A stretch of 64,000 nt of DNA, from positions 20,891,179-20,955,178 of the forward strand of contig OW386286.2 of NCBI GenBank assembly GCA_936432065.2. Reading direction: 5' to 3'. Shown here piece after piece: positions 1 through 11,699 of this stretch. The DNA is from Rutpela maculata (lineage: Eukaryota; Arthropoda; Insecta; Coleoptera; Cerambycidae). The notes beneath the pieces are model-generated. The model had not been told where the DNA came from and did not search any database. It saw only the letters and a program-made list of their open reading frames with translations. How positions within the stretch are numbered: position 1 is the stretch's first letter; every line of letters begins with the position of its first letter. The position numbers and the translations under genes were made by a program.

Positions 1-456
1 AATGCGTTTTATTTTATTGTGACAAACTAGTTAAAACTTTATAAACATTACATTGAACTAGATTTTGGTCGAAAGTATGGGAACCAGGCAGAAACTTTAA
101 TAATAGCTACGTAATAATTTTGAATTTTAAGAAATATATTTTTTTGAGGTTAGCTATGACGTCACGTGCAGATACCCATTTGAGGATACACTGAAAAAAC
201 AGTGTATTTCGAATTGGATTGAAAAATATTACCATTTGAATTGTTTCTAATCGGCGCCTATTTTCAATTGAGTTGTACACTAGGTTTTATTGAGAATTGT
301 AATTCTCGGTTAATGTTTTCAATCTCCCAAAATGAGTGGAAATAAAATTCACAAATCCAAGCTTAACACGATAAACGTCAACAGTGTCAACATAAAAGTG
401 AGGTTGATTGATATACCATTTAAAAAATGGCGATGAGTATACAAATTTGTAATCCA
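1..456. other. AT-rich intergenic stretch, no gene seen
   Basis: No reading frame with a recognisable domain, no clear repeat boundary and no RNA gene were found here. It is AT-rich and ends where the fold-back repeat begins. Confidence 0.5.
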
Positions 457-1125
457 AGATCCCAGAGCTGCCAGATCTATGTCATTTTAGCAAAGCTAAT
501 ATTTTGACAACAAATAGTGTAATGTCTAATGAAGAACGTATGCGCATTTGCTAGTTTGAAAGCGGGGCCCTTTTGCAGAAAACAGGTACAAAAGGTACAT
601 ACAAATTTTACTTAGTACGTTAAAGTATGATAGCTGGTTTATTTTTCATGTGACACACTAACGACGTAGTGTAAGCGTCAACCTCCGAATCTTAAGGTCC
701 GAGGTTCGATCCTGAGCGTTCTCGGCTTTATTTTTTTTTTCAAAACATATATTAACTTAAAGTGGCGATTACCAAGAAAGAGACAACCGATAGAAAAATA
801 TTTATTATTTTTGGCCATAACTTTTTTTCTTAGTACGTATATTTGAAAAAAAAACTGAGAACGCTCAGAGATCGAACCTCGGACCTTAAGTTTCGGAGGT
901 GGACGCTTACACCATGTAGTTAGCGTGTCACTTATAAAATAATCCAGCTATCATACTTTAACGTACTGAGTAAAATTTGTATGTACCTTGTATCCCTGTT
1001 TTCTGCAAAAGGGCCCCACTTTCCAACTAGCAAATACGCATATATTCTTAACTAGATATTACACTATTTGTTGTCAAAATATTAGCTTTGCTAAAATGAC
1101 GTAGGTCTGACGTCTCTAGGATCTC
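457..1125. repeat. Fold-back repeat with a tRNA-like promoter in each arm
   Basis: The left arm (about 457-745) is repeated in inverted orientation at about 848-1125, with roughly 90 percent identity by eye and about 100 bp between the arms. Each arm carries a tRNA-like block. In the left arm a TAGTGTAAGCG A-box-like motif sits near 667 and a GGTTCGATCC B box at 703-712; the right arm holds the same block on the minus strand. This suggests two head-to-head copies of a tRNA-derived SINE, or a fold-back element that captured one. No protein is encoded. Target-site duplications were not resolved. Confidence 0.75.
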
Positions 1126-2480
1126 ACTCTATTGGTTTTGGCGGGAAGGCTTGCCTTCGCCTCTGTATAATAGTTAGTGTACTCTGTGCTTATGCTATCA
1201 AATTAGGATTTCAAATTTCGGCTTTTGGCATCTAGAGTGAAATTTGCAATATATTAGCGTTCCAAACAAAATTGTTTGAGGCAACAAAAATTTATTAACA
1301 TCAACCAAAAAATTGCTTTGTATCTATATACGCAACAAAATTTTTGTTTGCTCTAAACAAAATTTTTTTAGCGTGTAGGAATCAACGCAAATAAACGATA
1401 ATAAACGTCAAAAATATACGGTGCTATATTTTTGTCCTTATATGATCATTTTTTGGGTCCCTATGAAATAGAAGGATAGTTTATGGTGTCGGTGACACGT
1501 GTTACTATTAACCGATTTTATTCAGGAGGAATAAAGAAAATATTTTTTTTTACTTCATGTTTACACTATGGGCTATAAGAGACTTTTCTTATAACTATAC
1601 CTATTTAAGTGAATCAAATGGGCTTATTATAATACCACAAACATTTTTAATAATCATAGAAAAAAATGTTTGAACTCAAATATCGAATAGAAGAATGTTG
1701 TGTGTATTTATGTGTATATGAGTGTAGATCGTTTCTAGTAGGCACGACAACTTCGATTAGATTTATCATTTTTATTCCATTTCTCAACCAATTTTATTAC
1801 AATCTCTTTTTATTTTTTTTCTCTCGAAAACTAGCTTTAGATCTCATGTTATATAAGATTTTTTATTTGTCTGGTCTCTCCTCACTACCAGTTTCCTTAA
1901 TGACCTTGTATACCTGCCTATATTTCGATAATTCAATAGTTTTAATTCACTGGAAAAAAAAAGGTTGATTCGCAATATGCAAAATTTTATAAATGACCTG
2001 ACGTATGAAATTAAACAGGGAGTTAGAGTTTACGGGCCGAGAACTCATTTATGTGGAGAGCACGACTATCTTGATTTAACTTTTAACGGCTTAAAAAAAA
2101 GAAATGTCTATCCTATTTTTAATTGTCTACATGAAATTTGCCTTAAATGTGAAGAACTTGCTTTTCGTAATTCCGTTTAATTCAACACAGATTTATTGAT
2201 ACTAAGTTAAATACAATGTTCTTCCAACAACAGTCCCTGAGCCAGCCAGACATCCACGACGCGACGTACAGCGTCGTGGCAGTTAAAGGCTGAACAAGAT
2301 GGAGTAATATCAACAAAATTAGGTGAACAAATTCAAGACTCCTTCCATCGGATGACAAATTAAAATAGGTTATAATGTTTAAATATCCAAACAATACAAT
2401 AAAAGATGACAACCAAAGATGGGTCGAGGAAACTTTCTGTATTTGATAAAAGTCTGTAAAAGTCATGTAATATAATACTA
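1126..2480. other. No supported gene; short ORFs only
   Basis: Open frames of 70-100 codons occur at 1666-1968 and 1965-2180, but neither shows a motif I recognise and the first is very low-complexity. A short hairpin (9-bp arms, CCACGACGC) lies at about 2250-2276. Nothing else could be supported. Confidence 0.4.
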
Positions 2481-3591
2481 CAGTCATTTGGTGCACAAAA
2501 AAGAGGTTACCTGGGAAGTTTTCCGGGAGTTTTGAAAATTGGTGATTTTATAGATTTCGATGTGCTCTTTCCGAATTTCTACTTTGCCACTTCGTATCTT
2601 TGCCGCTCCCGCCGCCATATTGAAAAAATGGCGCCTAAAAACAGTTTTTTGACAATATCTTATTTCCGATTCATTTTACGATAAAAACAGTTATATAATA
2701 AATTAAACTAGAGAAAAATTCCCATAGTTTCTTTAATAACCTTTTTTTTTGTAAAATGAATAGTTTTAGCGTACGAGCGCCGCAAAATTTACTCCAACAT
2801 GCGTTTTGGCCAGCTACGGAAACATTGTTAAAACTTATTTTTTGCAAATGCAAAAAGGGATGTGAGAAAGCCTGTGGTTGCAGAAAGGTTGGATTGAAGT
2901 GCTCCATTATATGCACGAATTGTAGTGGTATCTGTTATAATTCGCAAATTCTATCACAAGATAGCGATGAAGAGGAAGAAACAGAGACTGTTCTCGAGCA
3001 AACGTATGATGAAATCGAGGACGAAGAGGATTGCAATAAAACTGATAATCCCATCGCGGATTATGTGGATGAAATTTCTATCTGTGACGTTTTGATCGGT
3101 ACTGAAGACGATGAACTCGCAACACCTGGTCCATCAAGAATAGCGATGCGAAGGAGAATGCGCTAAATTTTGGAATAGTGCATTGCATGTGGATTAGGCC
3201 TACTGGGGATACCACGATAAAAAAACGCGCCACTTACTCTAACTCATGGTGGTGTGGAAATGAGTTTTTTGGCCAAAACGCATGTTGGAGTAGATTTTGC
3301 GTCGCTCGTACGCTAAAACTATTCATTTTACAAAAAAAAAGGTTATTAAAAAAATTATAGGAAATTTTCTCTAGTTTAATTTATTATATAACTGTTTTTA
3401 TCGTAAAATGAATCGGAAAGGAGATATTGTCAAAAAACCGTTTTTAGGAGCCATTTTTCCAACATGGCGGTGGAAGCGGCAAAGATTCGAGGTGCCAAAG
3501 TAGAAATTCGGAAATAGCACATCGAAATCTATAAAATCACCAATTTTCAAAACTCCCGGAAAACTTCGCAGGTAAAACTACCAAATGACTG
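2481..3591 (+). mobile_element. Element A: long-TIR element with CXC-finger protein remnant
   Basis: Inverted repeats of about 330 bp (2481-2812 and 3270-3591) flank a short centre that encodes only the C-terminal part of a PIN/XPG-CXC protein. The tips read CAGTCATTTGGT on the left and its complement on the right. If the element includes one extra base at each end, both flanks read ACT, a possible 3-bp target duplication. The inverted repeats even contain the first codons of the surviving frame. This is an internally deleted copy related in content, but not in most of its TIR sequence, to the elements at 50.2 kb and 54.35 kb. The Academ superfamily is my best inference, from domain content and the possible short duplication. 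Confidence 0.75.
2756..3166 (+). pseudogene. C-terminal CXC-like zinc-finger remnant of element A protein
   Basis: This 136-codon frame holds an eight-cysteine finger at about residues 30-56: CKCKKGC, then CGCRK, then two further Cys-x2-Cys positions, followed by a ninth cysteine. The same arrangement occurs at 51.35-51.45 kb and near 54.95 kb. It resembles tesmin/TSO1-like CXC domains and, from memory, the Cys8 finger described for Academ transposons. An acidic Glu/Asp-rich tail follows and the frame ends RRRMR. The first 19 or so codons lie inside the left inverted repeat, so the start codon is probably not the original one. The nuclease-like core seen in the other two copies is missing here. 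It is a truncated relic that could still express a small finger protein. Confidence 0.65.
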
Positions 3592-3667
3592 CACTATAAT
3601 TGTATGCACTTTTTTGGTATCTAAATGAAGCTTGCACGAATTAGATTTTACCATAAAATAGGCTATC

Positions 3668-3775
3668 AATATACCCAATGGAAAGTTAGAAGAAAAACTT
3701 CCTGGAAACTTTCGGTATTTTCAAAACGGAAAGTTTCCAGGAAGTTTTCCTTCTAACTTACCATTGGGTATATAG
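3668..3775. repeat. Imperfect hairpin
   Basis: The arms at about 3670-3717 and 3729-3774 are inverted copies containing TATACCCAATGG and CTTCCTGGAAACTTTC. It lies 80 bp outside element A and could be a solo pair of termini from another fold-back element. Confidence 0.65.
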
Positions 3776-4984
3776 GTTTTTGGACAATTCCGAACAAGTT
3801 TCATTAACAAAATGTTCCGATAATAAAATTCCTAATATGATTTTTTGATTCATTCCGCATATTTTGGTATAGCAGGTGGTTTTGCATTAGTAGGAGACGA
3901 ATGTTTTTTCGGTCATAAATACATCCTAATTTGTTCTATACTAGAGTAAAATTTGATTCAAATCGCACAATAAATAAATAAAAATTTTAGAAAGGCGTTC
4001 CGCTTTTAAGTGGTCACTCTGGATACAAAAAGTTACGAAAAAGTTTAAAAGATTCTGAACCATTTGTAAAAATTCGATGAAAAATATATTATAAAGGGTA
4101 GAGAAGTGTAAAAAATAGTGTCTCCCGAGAAATAGAGGAAAACTTAGAAATCCCAAAGAGATTTGTATTGCGTTGCCTAAAAAGAAAAAAAATCAAGCAA
4201 AATTAGTTTAATCACCACCTATATTCAAATAATTTTCAAAGGAGTCTCGATTTTTAACAGTGGTTTTTGCGTTAGTGCAATGAAATGTTAGGTTGTTAGG
4301 TGTTAGGTACCAATATTAATCTTGGAGATACCGGCTATTAGGAAATGTTGGAGTGGACATCAGTTTAAAATTCCAAACCAAAATTCGGCAAAAATGGAGA
4401 TAAGAGGTATCGTGTCTTAAGCGTCGATAGATCACATAGATGAAACTATTTTTGTATGTAATACAATGCTATGGTACGGGGATAATAGTTACTGCTACAT
4501 AAAAGAAGGATTTAACGAAAAGTTTTCTGGTGTTAATGTTTCCCTTAGAGGTGGTCAAGAAACAAGTAATCAATTAAAAGAAAAAGAAAATGATACATGA
4601 CGAACAAGATGCTACTTCTCTGTTAGTTTTGGATCCAGTAGAAGATAATCCAACATTTTCCTTGAGGAGATGGTCGCTTCAGATAGGTGCCGATAAACCC
4701 ATTTTGAATCATATTTTGGAGCTATGAGATGATGGTAAACGTCTCCTATTTTTGTTTATGGATGTGTAATGAAATAATGAGAAATATAAATTTTCATCAT
4801 AATATTGTTTTCCATTGAAGCAACCTTTTCTACGAACGGGATGGGACAGGACGTCCTGTCCTGGTTTTATCATTTTATAATTTCAACTCATCGTCAGTAT
4901 TTTGTTAAACTAAACGTGTGGTGTGTTGTTACTTATCTTGGAAATATGCCTACATTTTATTAAATAGTAATGTTAATCAGCATA
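3776..4984. other. No supported gene
   Basis: Only short interrupted frames are present. A stretch around 4590-4780 reads as a broken coding-like segment with several stops, but I do not recognise it. No repeat boundary was resolved. Confidence 0.4.
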
Positions 4985-4986
4985 TA

Positions 4987-5394
4987 CAGTGTGTCCCACT
5001 TTTCACGGTAACACCTTTGTAAAGAGAAAATAAAGAATGACTTTTTTTCGAAAAAGATTTCGTTACCAATTTGTTGATTATTTAATGTTTAAAATAGGTA
5101 AGTTTAAGTGGGCCTTAATTCAAAACCCAAAAATCAAAATTCTGAATATAGCGGTTCTACAGCATGCTGATCAATAATATTGCATTAGTTTTTCAACAAA
5201 AAAATGCCTAATATAATTTCTCGAAAAATTGACCCTTTTTTTCATAATAAAAATGCACACCAATGGCTGAAATAAGTTTTGCTTTACTTAAAAAAGGTAT
5301 AATAAAGGTCTTTGATACCCATCCAAACTTGGTTAAAATTGGGTGACTAATAACTGAGCTACAAAGGTGTTACCTTGAAAAGTGGGACACACTG
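4987..5394. mobile_element. Mariner-like MITE with TA target duplication
   Basis: Inverted repeats of about 35 bp begin CAGTGTGTCCCACTTTTCA on the left (4987) and end with the near-perfect complement at 5394. Both sides are flanked by TA (4985-4986 and 5395-5396). The 408-bp interior has no coding capacity. TA duplications with this kind of tip are typical of non-autonomous Tc1/mariner elements; the family name is unknown to me. Confidence 0.85.
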
Positions 5395-5396
5395 TA

Positions 5397-6920
5397 TAAC
5401 TGGATATGTAAATTTCGAGATAATTGGATTGGCAGACATGGTCCAGATTTATGGCCGTCAAGATAATTTTAGATTAAGCGTGGGCATTTAAAACAATCCA
5501 TACACTTATGTTTTTGATGTCGCTGAATATGGTTATGAGGTGAAAACATAGGAAAGACGGAAATACTAAGGGTTGAAACCACCCTCAAATACTAAAAAAT
5601 CAATAATTTTTCTAATGTTACAAATAAATTGACGAAAATCCATATACTTATGTTTTTTAGGTCGCCGAATATGATTACGAGGTCTAAATTTATTTAAAAA
5701 ATGGTGGATTAAAAATGGCCACAAAAGAGTATAGTAATATGTCTAATTTTATTAAAAATACAGATTGTTATAAATAAATCAAATTAATACAATTAAGTAA
5801 ACTAATTAAATAATATTTTTAATCTGCACTCTAAACATGCTAAAATGCAATGCAACCCGCTTTTTCTGCGTACCCTTCGAAAAAATAGATAGCTATTGCT
5901 CGTTTCTCTACCTACTATAGACATTTAATATGCGCGTACAAATTGAAAAATTTCAACATTATTTCAAACTGTCATATCTCTGTTGTCGTAGGAAAAAAAA
6001 TGAAAACCCAAACTCTTTGTTCTTTTATTAGCTTCATTTCATTTTTATATCATGTTTTTATTAACCTTCTAGTTTTTGCGATATTTCAATTTTAAATACC
6101 TAATTTTCATGCGTATTCGCTCAAGCGCCATCTTTAAACCTTTATATCTCTGGAAGTTTGCCGTAGAAAAAAAACTTTTCTTTTTTTTTAAAAGCTTCAT
6201 TTTTGTACTCTTACCATTTTATATAAAAAAATGTTTTCTGAAAACCCGATTTAAAAAAAAAAAATTATGAAAATTTGCATTATTGAAAATGGGTACAGAA
6301 TGAAAAATTATTATTTTAGAAATTCTAAAAAATTTGAGCATGTTAGTAATAATATGCATTAACAATATCTAGAAGGATTTTTAAAAAATTTGAATTAATA
6401 AGAAATTAGAGCAATAAGACTTAAAAAAAATGGCGCATAAATTTTTAAATGCGCTACTTTTTTGTTTGTAACTTTTTTAGTTTTCATTATAAAAAGACGC
6501 AATACGTCTCAATCGAAAGAAAATTTCAATACCTTTAATTTTGACGATTTTACAATTTTTCTCATAGTGTAGATTTTGAGTAATTTTAGATTTTAACGTC
6601 GTATATTTTTTCTGAACGTTTCGGCGCCATTTTGAAAATGCCATATTTCCAATAAGTACTAAACATCAGAGAAAAAAAAAAGAAAAGAATCATTCGATTT
6701 GTTTTCGTAAAAGCTTTAATTTTGTACCCTTGCATTTTTTTTTATTAGAGTCCACATTTTTCGAGTAATTTAAAAAAAAAGTCTAGGAATACTGATTTTA
6801 GGGAGTGAAAATTGCAATTTTCAGTTCGCAATATCTCGAGAAATATGTATTTTCAAAAAAGTGTATAAGACCTTTCTTTCTTATAATTTGATTCTCTAAC
6901 AGATTATGTGTATTTTTTGT
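5397..6920. other. AT-rich non-coding stretch with a short spaced direct repeat
   Basis: A 45-bp segment at about 5498-5543 (containing GTCGCTGAATATGG) recurs with changes at about 5638-5684. The rest is AT-rich with poly-A and poly-T runs and no credible gene. Confidence 0.45.
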
Positions 6921-6962
6921 TTTTTTTTGCGACAACCCTAAGAAGGGTTGTCGCAAAAAAAA
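6921..6962. repeat. Perfect short hairpin
   Basis: The 19-bp arms at 6921-6939 and 6944-6962 (core GCGACAACCCT) are exact complements around a 4-base loop. Poly-T and poly-A form the outer part of the stem. Confidence 0.8.
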
Positions 6963-7086
6963 GAAGGGGTGGGGACCACCCGCAACTAAAAAGTAGGAAA
7001 AATGTCAATATAGATTCTTATCTACATACTTTATGAAGCACGTTGAAGAAATTTGGAAATTCATTACATCGTTTTCGGGCTGGGAT

Positions 7087-7132
7087 TTAAAAGCTTCACT
7101 TACTGTACTAGTACAGTAAGTGAAGCTTTTAA
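7087..7132. repeat. 46-bp perfect palindrome
   Basis: The sequence is exactly self-complementary with no loop, centred at 7109/7110 (ACTGTACT then AGTACAGT). It could be the head-to-head junction of two element ends or a protein-binding site. It lies inside a 148-codon frame (7053-7499) that I do not consider a gene. Confidence 0.85.
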
Positions 7133-8559
7133 GGGGACCTCTGTATTAGCTATACAAAGATCCCCTAAATATGTCAATTTTTCAAAAACGCTCCGTGGCT
7201 CAGAAGTAGACAAAGATAGACGATTGCGGTTTACGTCATATTTGTTTTTCGAAAATCGGGTCCAGAACATCTACACAGGTTTTTTCTATTTCCTAGTTTT
7301 AAAGAAAACCCGAAATCTGTCGAATTTGAGCCTCCCTGTATATGTGGTCCATGTTATTAAGTATTATATATACTGTGTAATATTCCACAGTAAGATTCAA
7401 CAACATTTGTTCAGAAACAACATCTTCAACTTTTTAATATTTCTATTGAACTCTGTTTCATTAGGAGTTATATTCTCTTCTAACTTCCCTCAACTATAAC
7501 AGCTTTATTGGATTTTAAACAGACACGCAGACACATGTAAACACGAACTAATAACAATGAATTAATCACCATAAATTTCAAGTGAACCACATTCATTCCC
7601 TCAAGGTAGGAGGTACGTACCCTATAGTAACCGCTAACCGGCGTTATATTCAATTTTACTGTAACCATCTCGACTGTCAGTGTCGAGTATCATAATTTGT
7701 CCAGTGTACACAAAGTGCCATCAATTGTTATCGACACCAGACCGTCACACTTTCCGGATAATAATTGACAAAGCGATAACCAAACTGAAACTAAACCTTT
7801 CAATTTGAATGATACTGATATTAGATGGTGCTCAGCATATATGGGCTTACGTTACAATGGCGTGTACGAATCATTTTACAACAGGGGCCTATATAGTTTA
7901 CAAGTGTAAGATATTCGGTATTTTAAAGTGGAGATTTTTAAACAGAATAATGATCATAATATTTATGGTCCGGGAGATAGCGTCAAATTTAATTACATCA
8001 TTTCAAAGCTCATTTTTTCAATACAGGTTGTTTTTTCATTGCTTATCGAAGAATCGGGTGTCAGCTACTTCAATCGCGGAGATTAAGGGCGTGGGAGGCT
8101 GCGCATCCGGTATAATAATTTCGTTTTTTGCGTCAATCCAACAAGTCTACTAAACTATAAATAGTTTATATACCTAATAGAAATGAAAAAAAAAAATGTG
8201 TCAGCTGCATAGGGTAAGGAGCGAAGGTTGTCAGCTGTCCTAGTTAATATGTATGAACAACACGAGAAAATTCGTTATTTCAACAAAGCTGAAATTAATT
8301 TTAAGTGAACCGCAGTGTCGCGGTATCTTTAATGCCCCAGCTAACGTATTATTTCATTTTTTTTAACCACCTGATAATCAATTTCAAGTTTCTCTCAACA
8401 CAAACTAATGAAATACCCTGTCTCACGTCTGTTGATATCCTTTTTCTCATATGAAACTTGAAAGAAAATCATATTTGTATGAAATATTAGATAATCATAT
8501 TATGCACAAACAGTAACAAAGTATTTTATAAGTAGTACATTTATCGATGCTCAAATGTC
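7133..8559. other. No supported gene
   Basis: Open frames at 7053-7499 and 7809-8153 lack recognisable domains and have the composition of AT-rich non-coding DNA. No RNA gene or repeat boundary was seen. Confidence 0.4.
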
Positions 8560-9203
8560 GACATTCTGTATTTGAAACAACAGGAGGCATGTTTTTTAAT
8601 ACATAAAATTTCTCAACACGCACCTGAAAATTTGGAAGAGAATTTTACTATTCTGAAAGAATTTGTTTGTCATATGTACGGTTCTAAAAGAATCAAGAAT
8701 ATTAATCTCGTACGCGTAGTTACTTTCATGAAGGCGTATAATGTCAATCAGAAAGAAGATGTCTTGAAGATTGACCAGAATTTCGAAGGATCTATGTTAC
8801 CTCCATGTAAGACATAATTGAAACAGCATTTTTTGCGAATTTCTTACATTGCTTAATTGTGGAGTCATACATATCTTCATACGCCAAGTTTGTCTTTGCC
8901 AACTGATTATGGATGGGAAGAACATGATGAGAAGTATATTTTCAAGTGGTTTCAAGGCGATCAATTATTGAAAATTGAAAATATCATAAATGGTATTCTA
9001 TGCATATAATCTTTTACTTCTACATGAATTCTCTTTTATTCACTTCAATTCAATATTTTTCGGCAGATATTTGTGAAGACGAAAATGAGAACGATGAGGC
9101 TCGAGAATTTGGGAAAAATATAGAATAAGACCATACAGATAACACTTCCGAAGAGGAAGATAATTTAGATTACAACAGTGAGAGTGATTCAGATGAGAAT
9201 TGA
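8560..9203 (+). pseudogene. C-terminal remnant of a PIN/XPG-like transposon protein (finger-less lineage)
   Basis: Reading from 8560 gives a frame with a KEFVCHMYG motif, then LPPCK, then a block ending in GWEEHDEKYIFKWFQGDQ. I recognise these as the order of motifs (CRMY, LPPC, GW, WM/WF) in a widespread multicopy animal protein family whose N-terminal part has a PIN/XPG-like HAF-GCDT core. In-frame stops occur at 8815-8817 and 8854-8856. A plausible GT-AG intron (about 8992-9066, acceptor TTTTCGGCAG) joins to an acidic tail that ends at 9203 and contains another stop. The nuclease-like core is absent upstream, so this is a 5'-truncated, inactivated copy. The family assignment is from memory of motif order; the stops are seen directly. 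Confidence 0.6.
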
Positions 9204-9564
9204 TTTGTTTTATTCGTATTGAATGTGCCAAAATAGTAGAAATATTAAAATTTTTATATTGATTCTCATTATTTAATCCTCACTATTCTCAATCAATGAT
9301 TGCAATCTCTAAGTATTCTCTACCTCCTGAGATCCCAATGATCCCTTGATAGAATTACTTAGAAATTTCACCAATGATTTTTTAAGTATTGAAAAGCTTA
9401 AATTAATTTTTTGGAAATTTTTGAATCGGCCGATTAAAAAAAAAATGTCCATATAAATGGACGCCGGATCTTAATCAAGTCAAAGTTATTACGGATGGGA
9501 ATAATATAACTTTTAATAGAGAAAATCATATTTATTTAATTTTATACTTAAACTTACAACTAGG
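9204..9564. other. Flank of the piggyBac gene, no gene
   Basis: AT-rich, with a small hairpin at about 9450-9465 (GTCCAT/ATGGAC) that may belong to the subterminal part of the piggyBac element. A minus-strand AATAAA near 9533 could serve as its polyadenylation signal. I could not place the TTAA ends. Confidence 0.4.
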
Positions 9565-11589
9565 TCAAACAGAAATATGAAAATCATAGAAACAGTTACG
9601 TTCAGCTGTAATACACAAATAAACCTTGCATGTTTCGCAGAAAAACTTAGTTTTTTTGGGACAATTCTTGTGTTTGCACCTCATTGAATTTTTTATTTGA
9701 ACTAATTTGGGCAAATGCTTCATGCCATGTTTTAAAGAATTCGGCATTGATCTTTGTGGTGAAGCATAACCTTCGAGATTATTTCTGGTAGTTAGGCGCA
9801 ATTTTAAGGTTGAGTTTTCGTCATTTCCAATATTCCTATTTTTATCAGGTAGGAAGGCAATTGCTACTTGAAGTTTCAAATCTAGAAATTTTAATATTTT
9901 CTTTGGTCTGTCACCCAACTTTTTGCGATCCTCTCGATATAAAATCCAGGAGTTAGCGATTGCTAAATCAATAAGATGTAAAATGGTTTTAACAGTCCAT
10001 TTCTTTGTCCTGGCAGACATCCTGTAGTAATTTATCATCCTATCGATCAAGTCAATACCCCCCATGGAGTCATTGTAACACTTTATGATGTTTGAGCGAG
10101 GTACGTTAACGTACCTAGAATCTCGTTTGGACCACCTCTTGCATTGATCTGTAGGTTGATCTCCCAGTCCAGAAGCTACTAAAATCGATTTATTATCAAA
10201 CCATTGTACAATATTTATTTTCCCATCGTTTCGAACCGTTTGTTCAGTAAAGCCCCTAGAATGTTTTTTTACGAGTTTTTCAGGAATCAAGTGCGCTGCT
10301 GCAGGTACTCTATTTCTCATGATCGTTCCAGTACATACGATTTTTTTATCCAATAGATATTCCAAAAATTGAATCGTTGTAAAATATCGATCAGTAAACA
10401 CCTGGGTACCAGGATTTAAAGAACTTGTCAATCGTATTACAGCAGATGGTACCACACCTAGTTTTACATCACAAACATCGAGTAATGTGTCTTTGCCTTG
10501 GTAAATCTCGAAATCTAAAACTAATCCTTCTGGGGTAGCACATACGAAATTTTTTAAGCCTTCGGGATTCGGTTTATTCCGTACAAATTGTTTAACATGA
10601 CATACCCCAGTAAAGGGTATCATTTGCTCGTCAATAGCAACCATTGGACGACGTTGTAAAGATAAACAACCACTTCTAATTTTATTTGCATGTGGTGCAA
10701 TTTTCCACAGTTTATCTTTTCTTCTGATTTCTTCTGGTATGTCATTATTTATGACGACTTTCAGGTGGCTTCTAATAGTAAAAAATCTTCGACGTGTCAT
10801 ATTATTGACAATACGTTCTACTCTAGTGGTGGAGGCCCAGTACATTTTAATCTGAGGAAAATTCAGACATGACATCAATATTGAAATTCCAAAGAATTTT
10901 TTTACTTCTTCTGTTGTCAAATTTATGGGTTTATCATGGTCCAAGAGGTATTTTAAGTTGGTACGAGCACAAATATTCAGATATTCAGATTCATCAAAAT
11001 ATATTGCAATGTAGTCCTAGGCTTTCCAATCTTTCCGCTCAAGACTCATGTCAGTAGTCTCTGGTGTATCGAAATTTGGTGCATCAAATCTTAAAAAACA
11101 AATAATATAAAAATTAAACAAAAAAATACAATTTATCTTACCTGTCAGATTGTTTCCATGTTTTCCGTCTGTAGCGGGCTTTTAACGTGCTTAATGGAAT
11201 ATTAAATTCCGGATCAGAATCCAAACTTTCATCCAATATTTGCTCTTCAAGTTGTTCTTCTTGTTCATCCGATTGTGCTTCTTGCTCTTCAGCACTCTCT
11301 TCCAGTACAATTTTCAAAATTTTCTGTGTCCTCATTTTCAGAACCATCTTCATCATCGTCATAATCTTCAATATCAGAGTTGTCTAAACAGGCCAATAAT
11401 TTTTCGTCATCTTCCCCAGGTCGAAGGTGGGTTCTATTGCCAAATATTGCTAAATTAACAGAAAAACAATCTTTTTTAGGTTAGGAAAATAATGCTGGCA
11501 GATAGACTCCATTGGTTATTTCGGTATTAATTTTAAAAAATATATACTTAAAACTTACCTTCAAATGTTGCCTTGCCGAAAGCACTCAT
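9565..11589 (-). pseudogene. piggyBac-family transposase, catalytic part intact, N-terminal exons broken
   Basis: The main frame (10944-9565, 459 codons) encodes a DDE-type piggyBac transposase. The catalytic aspartates are visible at residue 105 (AIDEQM), 185 (FTDRYF) and 298 (MGGIDLIDR), spaced as usual in the family. A C-terminal Cys-rich domain with Cys 423, 428, 436, 439, 444 and 451 matches the DNA-binding ring of piggyBac. Upstream, the frame continues through an in-frame TAG at 11019-11017 to a splice acceptor. The intron 11141-11090 has a clear GTAAGA donor. The previous exon, 11449-11142, is acidic as in piggyBac N-termini and has a one-base frame break near 11310. A second intron, 11557-11450, and a tiny first exon from ATG 11589 fit, but need a frame correction. 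The gene is therefore inactive as it stands. TTAA target sites and terminal repeats were not found. Confidence 0.85.
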
Positions 11590-11699
11590 ATTTCCACACA
11601 CATTAAAAAAACAAAGAAGTCGTGTTGAAATGGCGCATAAAATACTGACGCTACCTCTTAGACTATTATTCATTTAGATATAATAATAACACATTACAG
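11590..11699. other. Short gap between piggyBac and LINE relic
   Basis: Nothing recognisable. Confidence 0.4.

Noticed and set aside
7053..7499. 148-codon frame
   Set aside because: It contains a 46-bp palindrome, has no known domain and is AT-rich-like text.
9040..9231. 63-codon minus-strand frame
   Set aside because: Antisense to the acidic tail of the pseudogene at 8560-9203.
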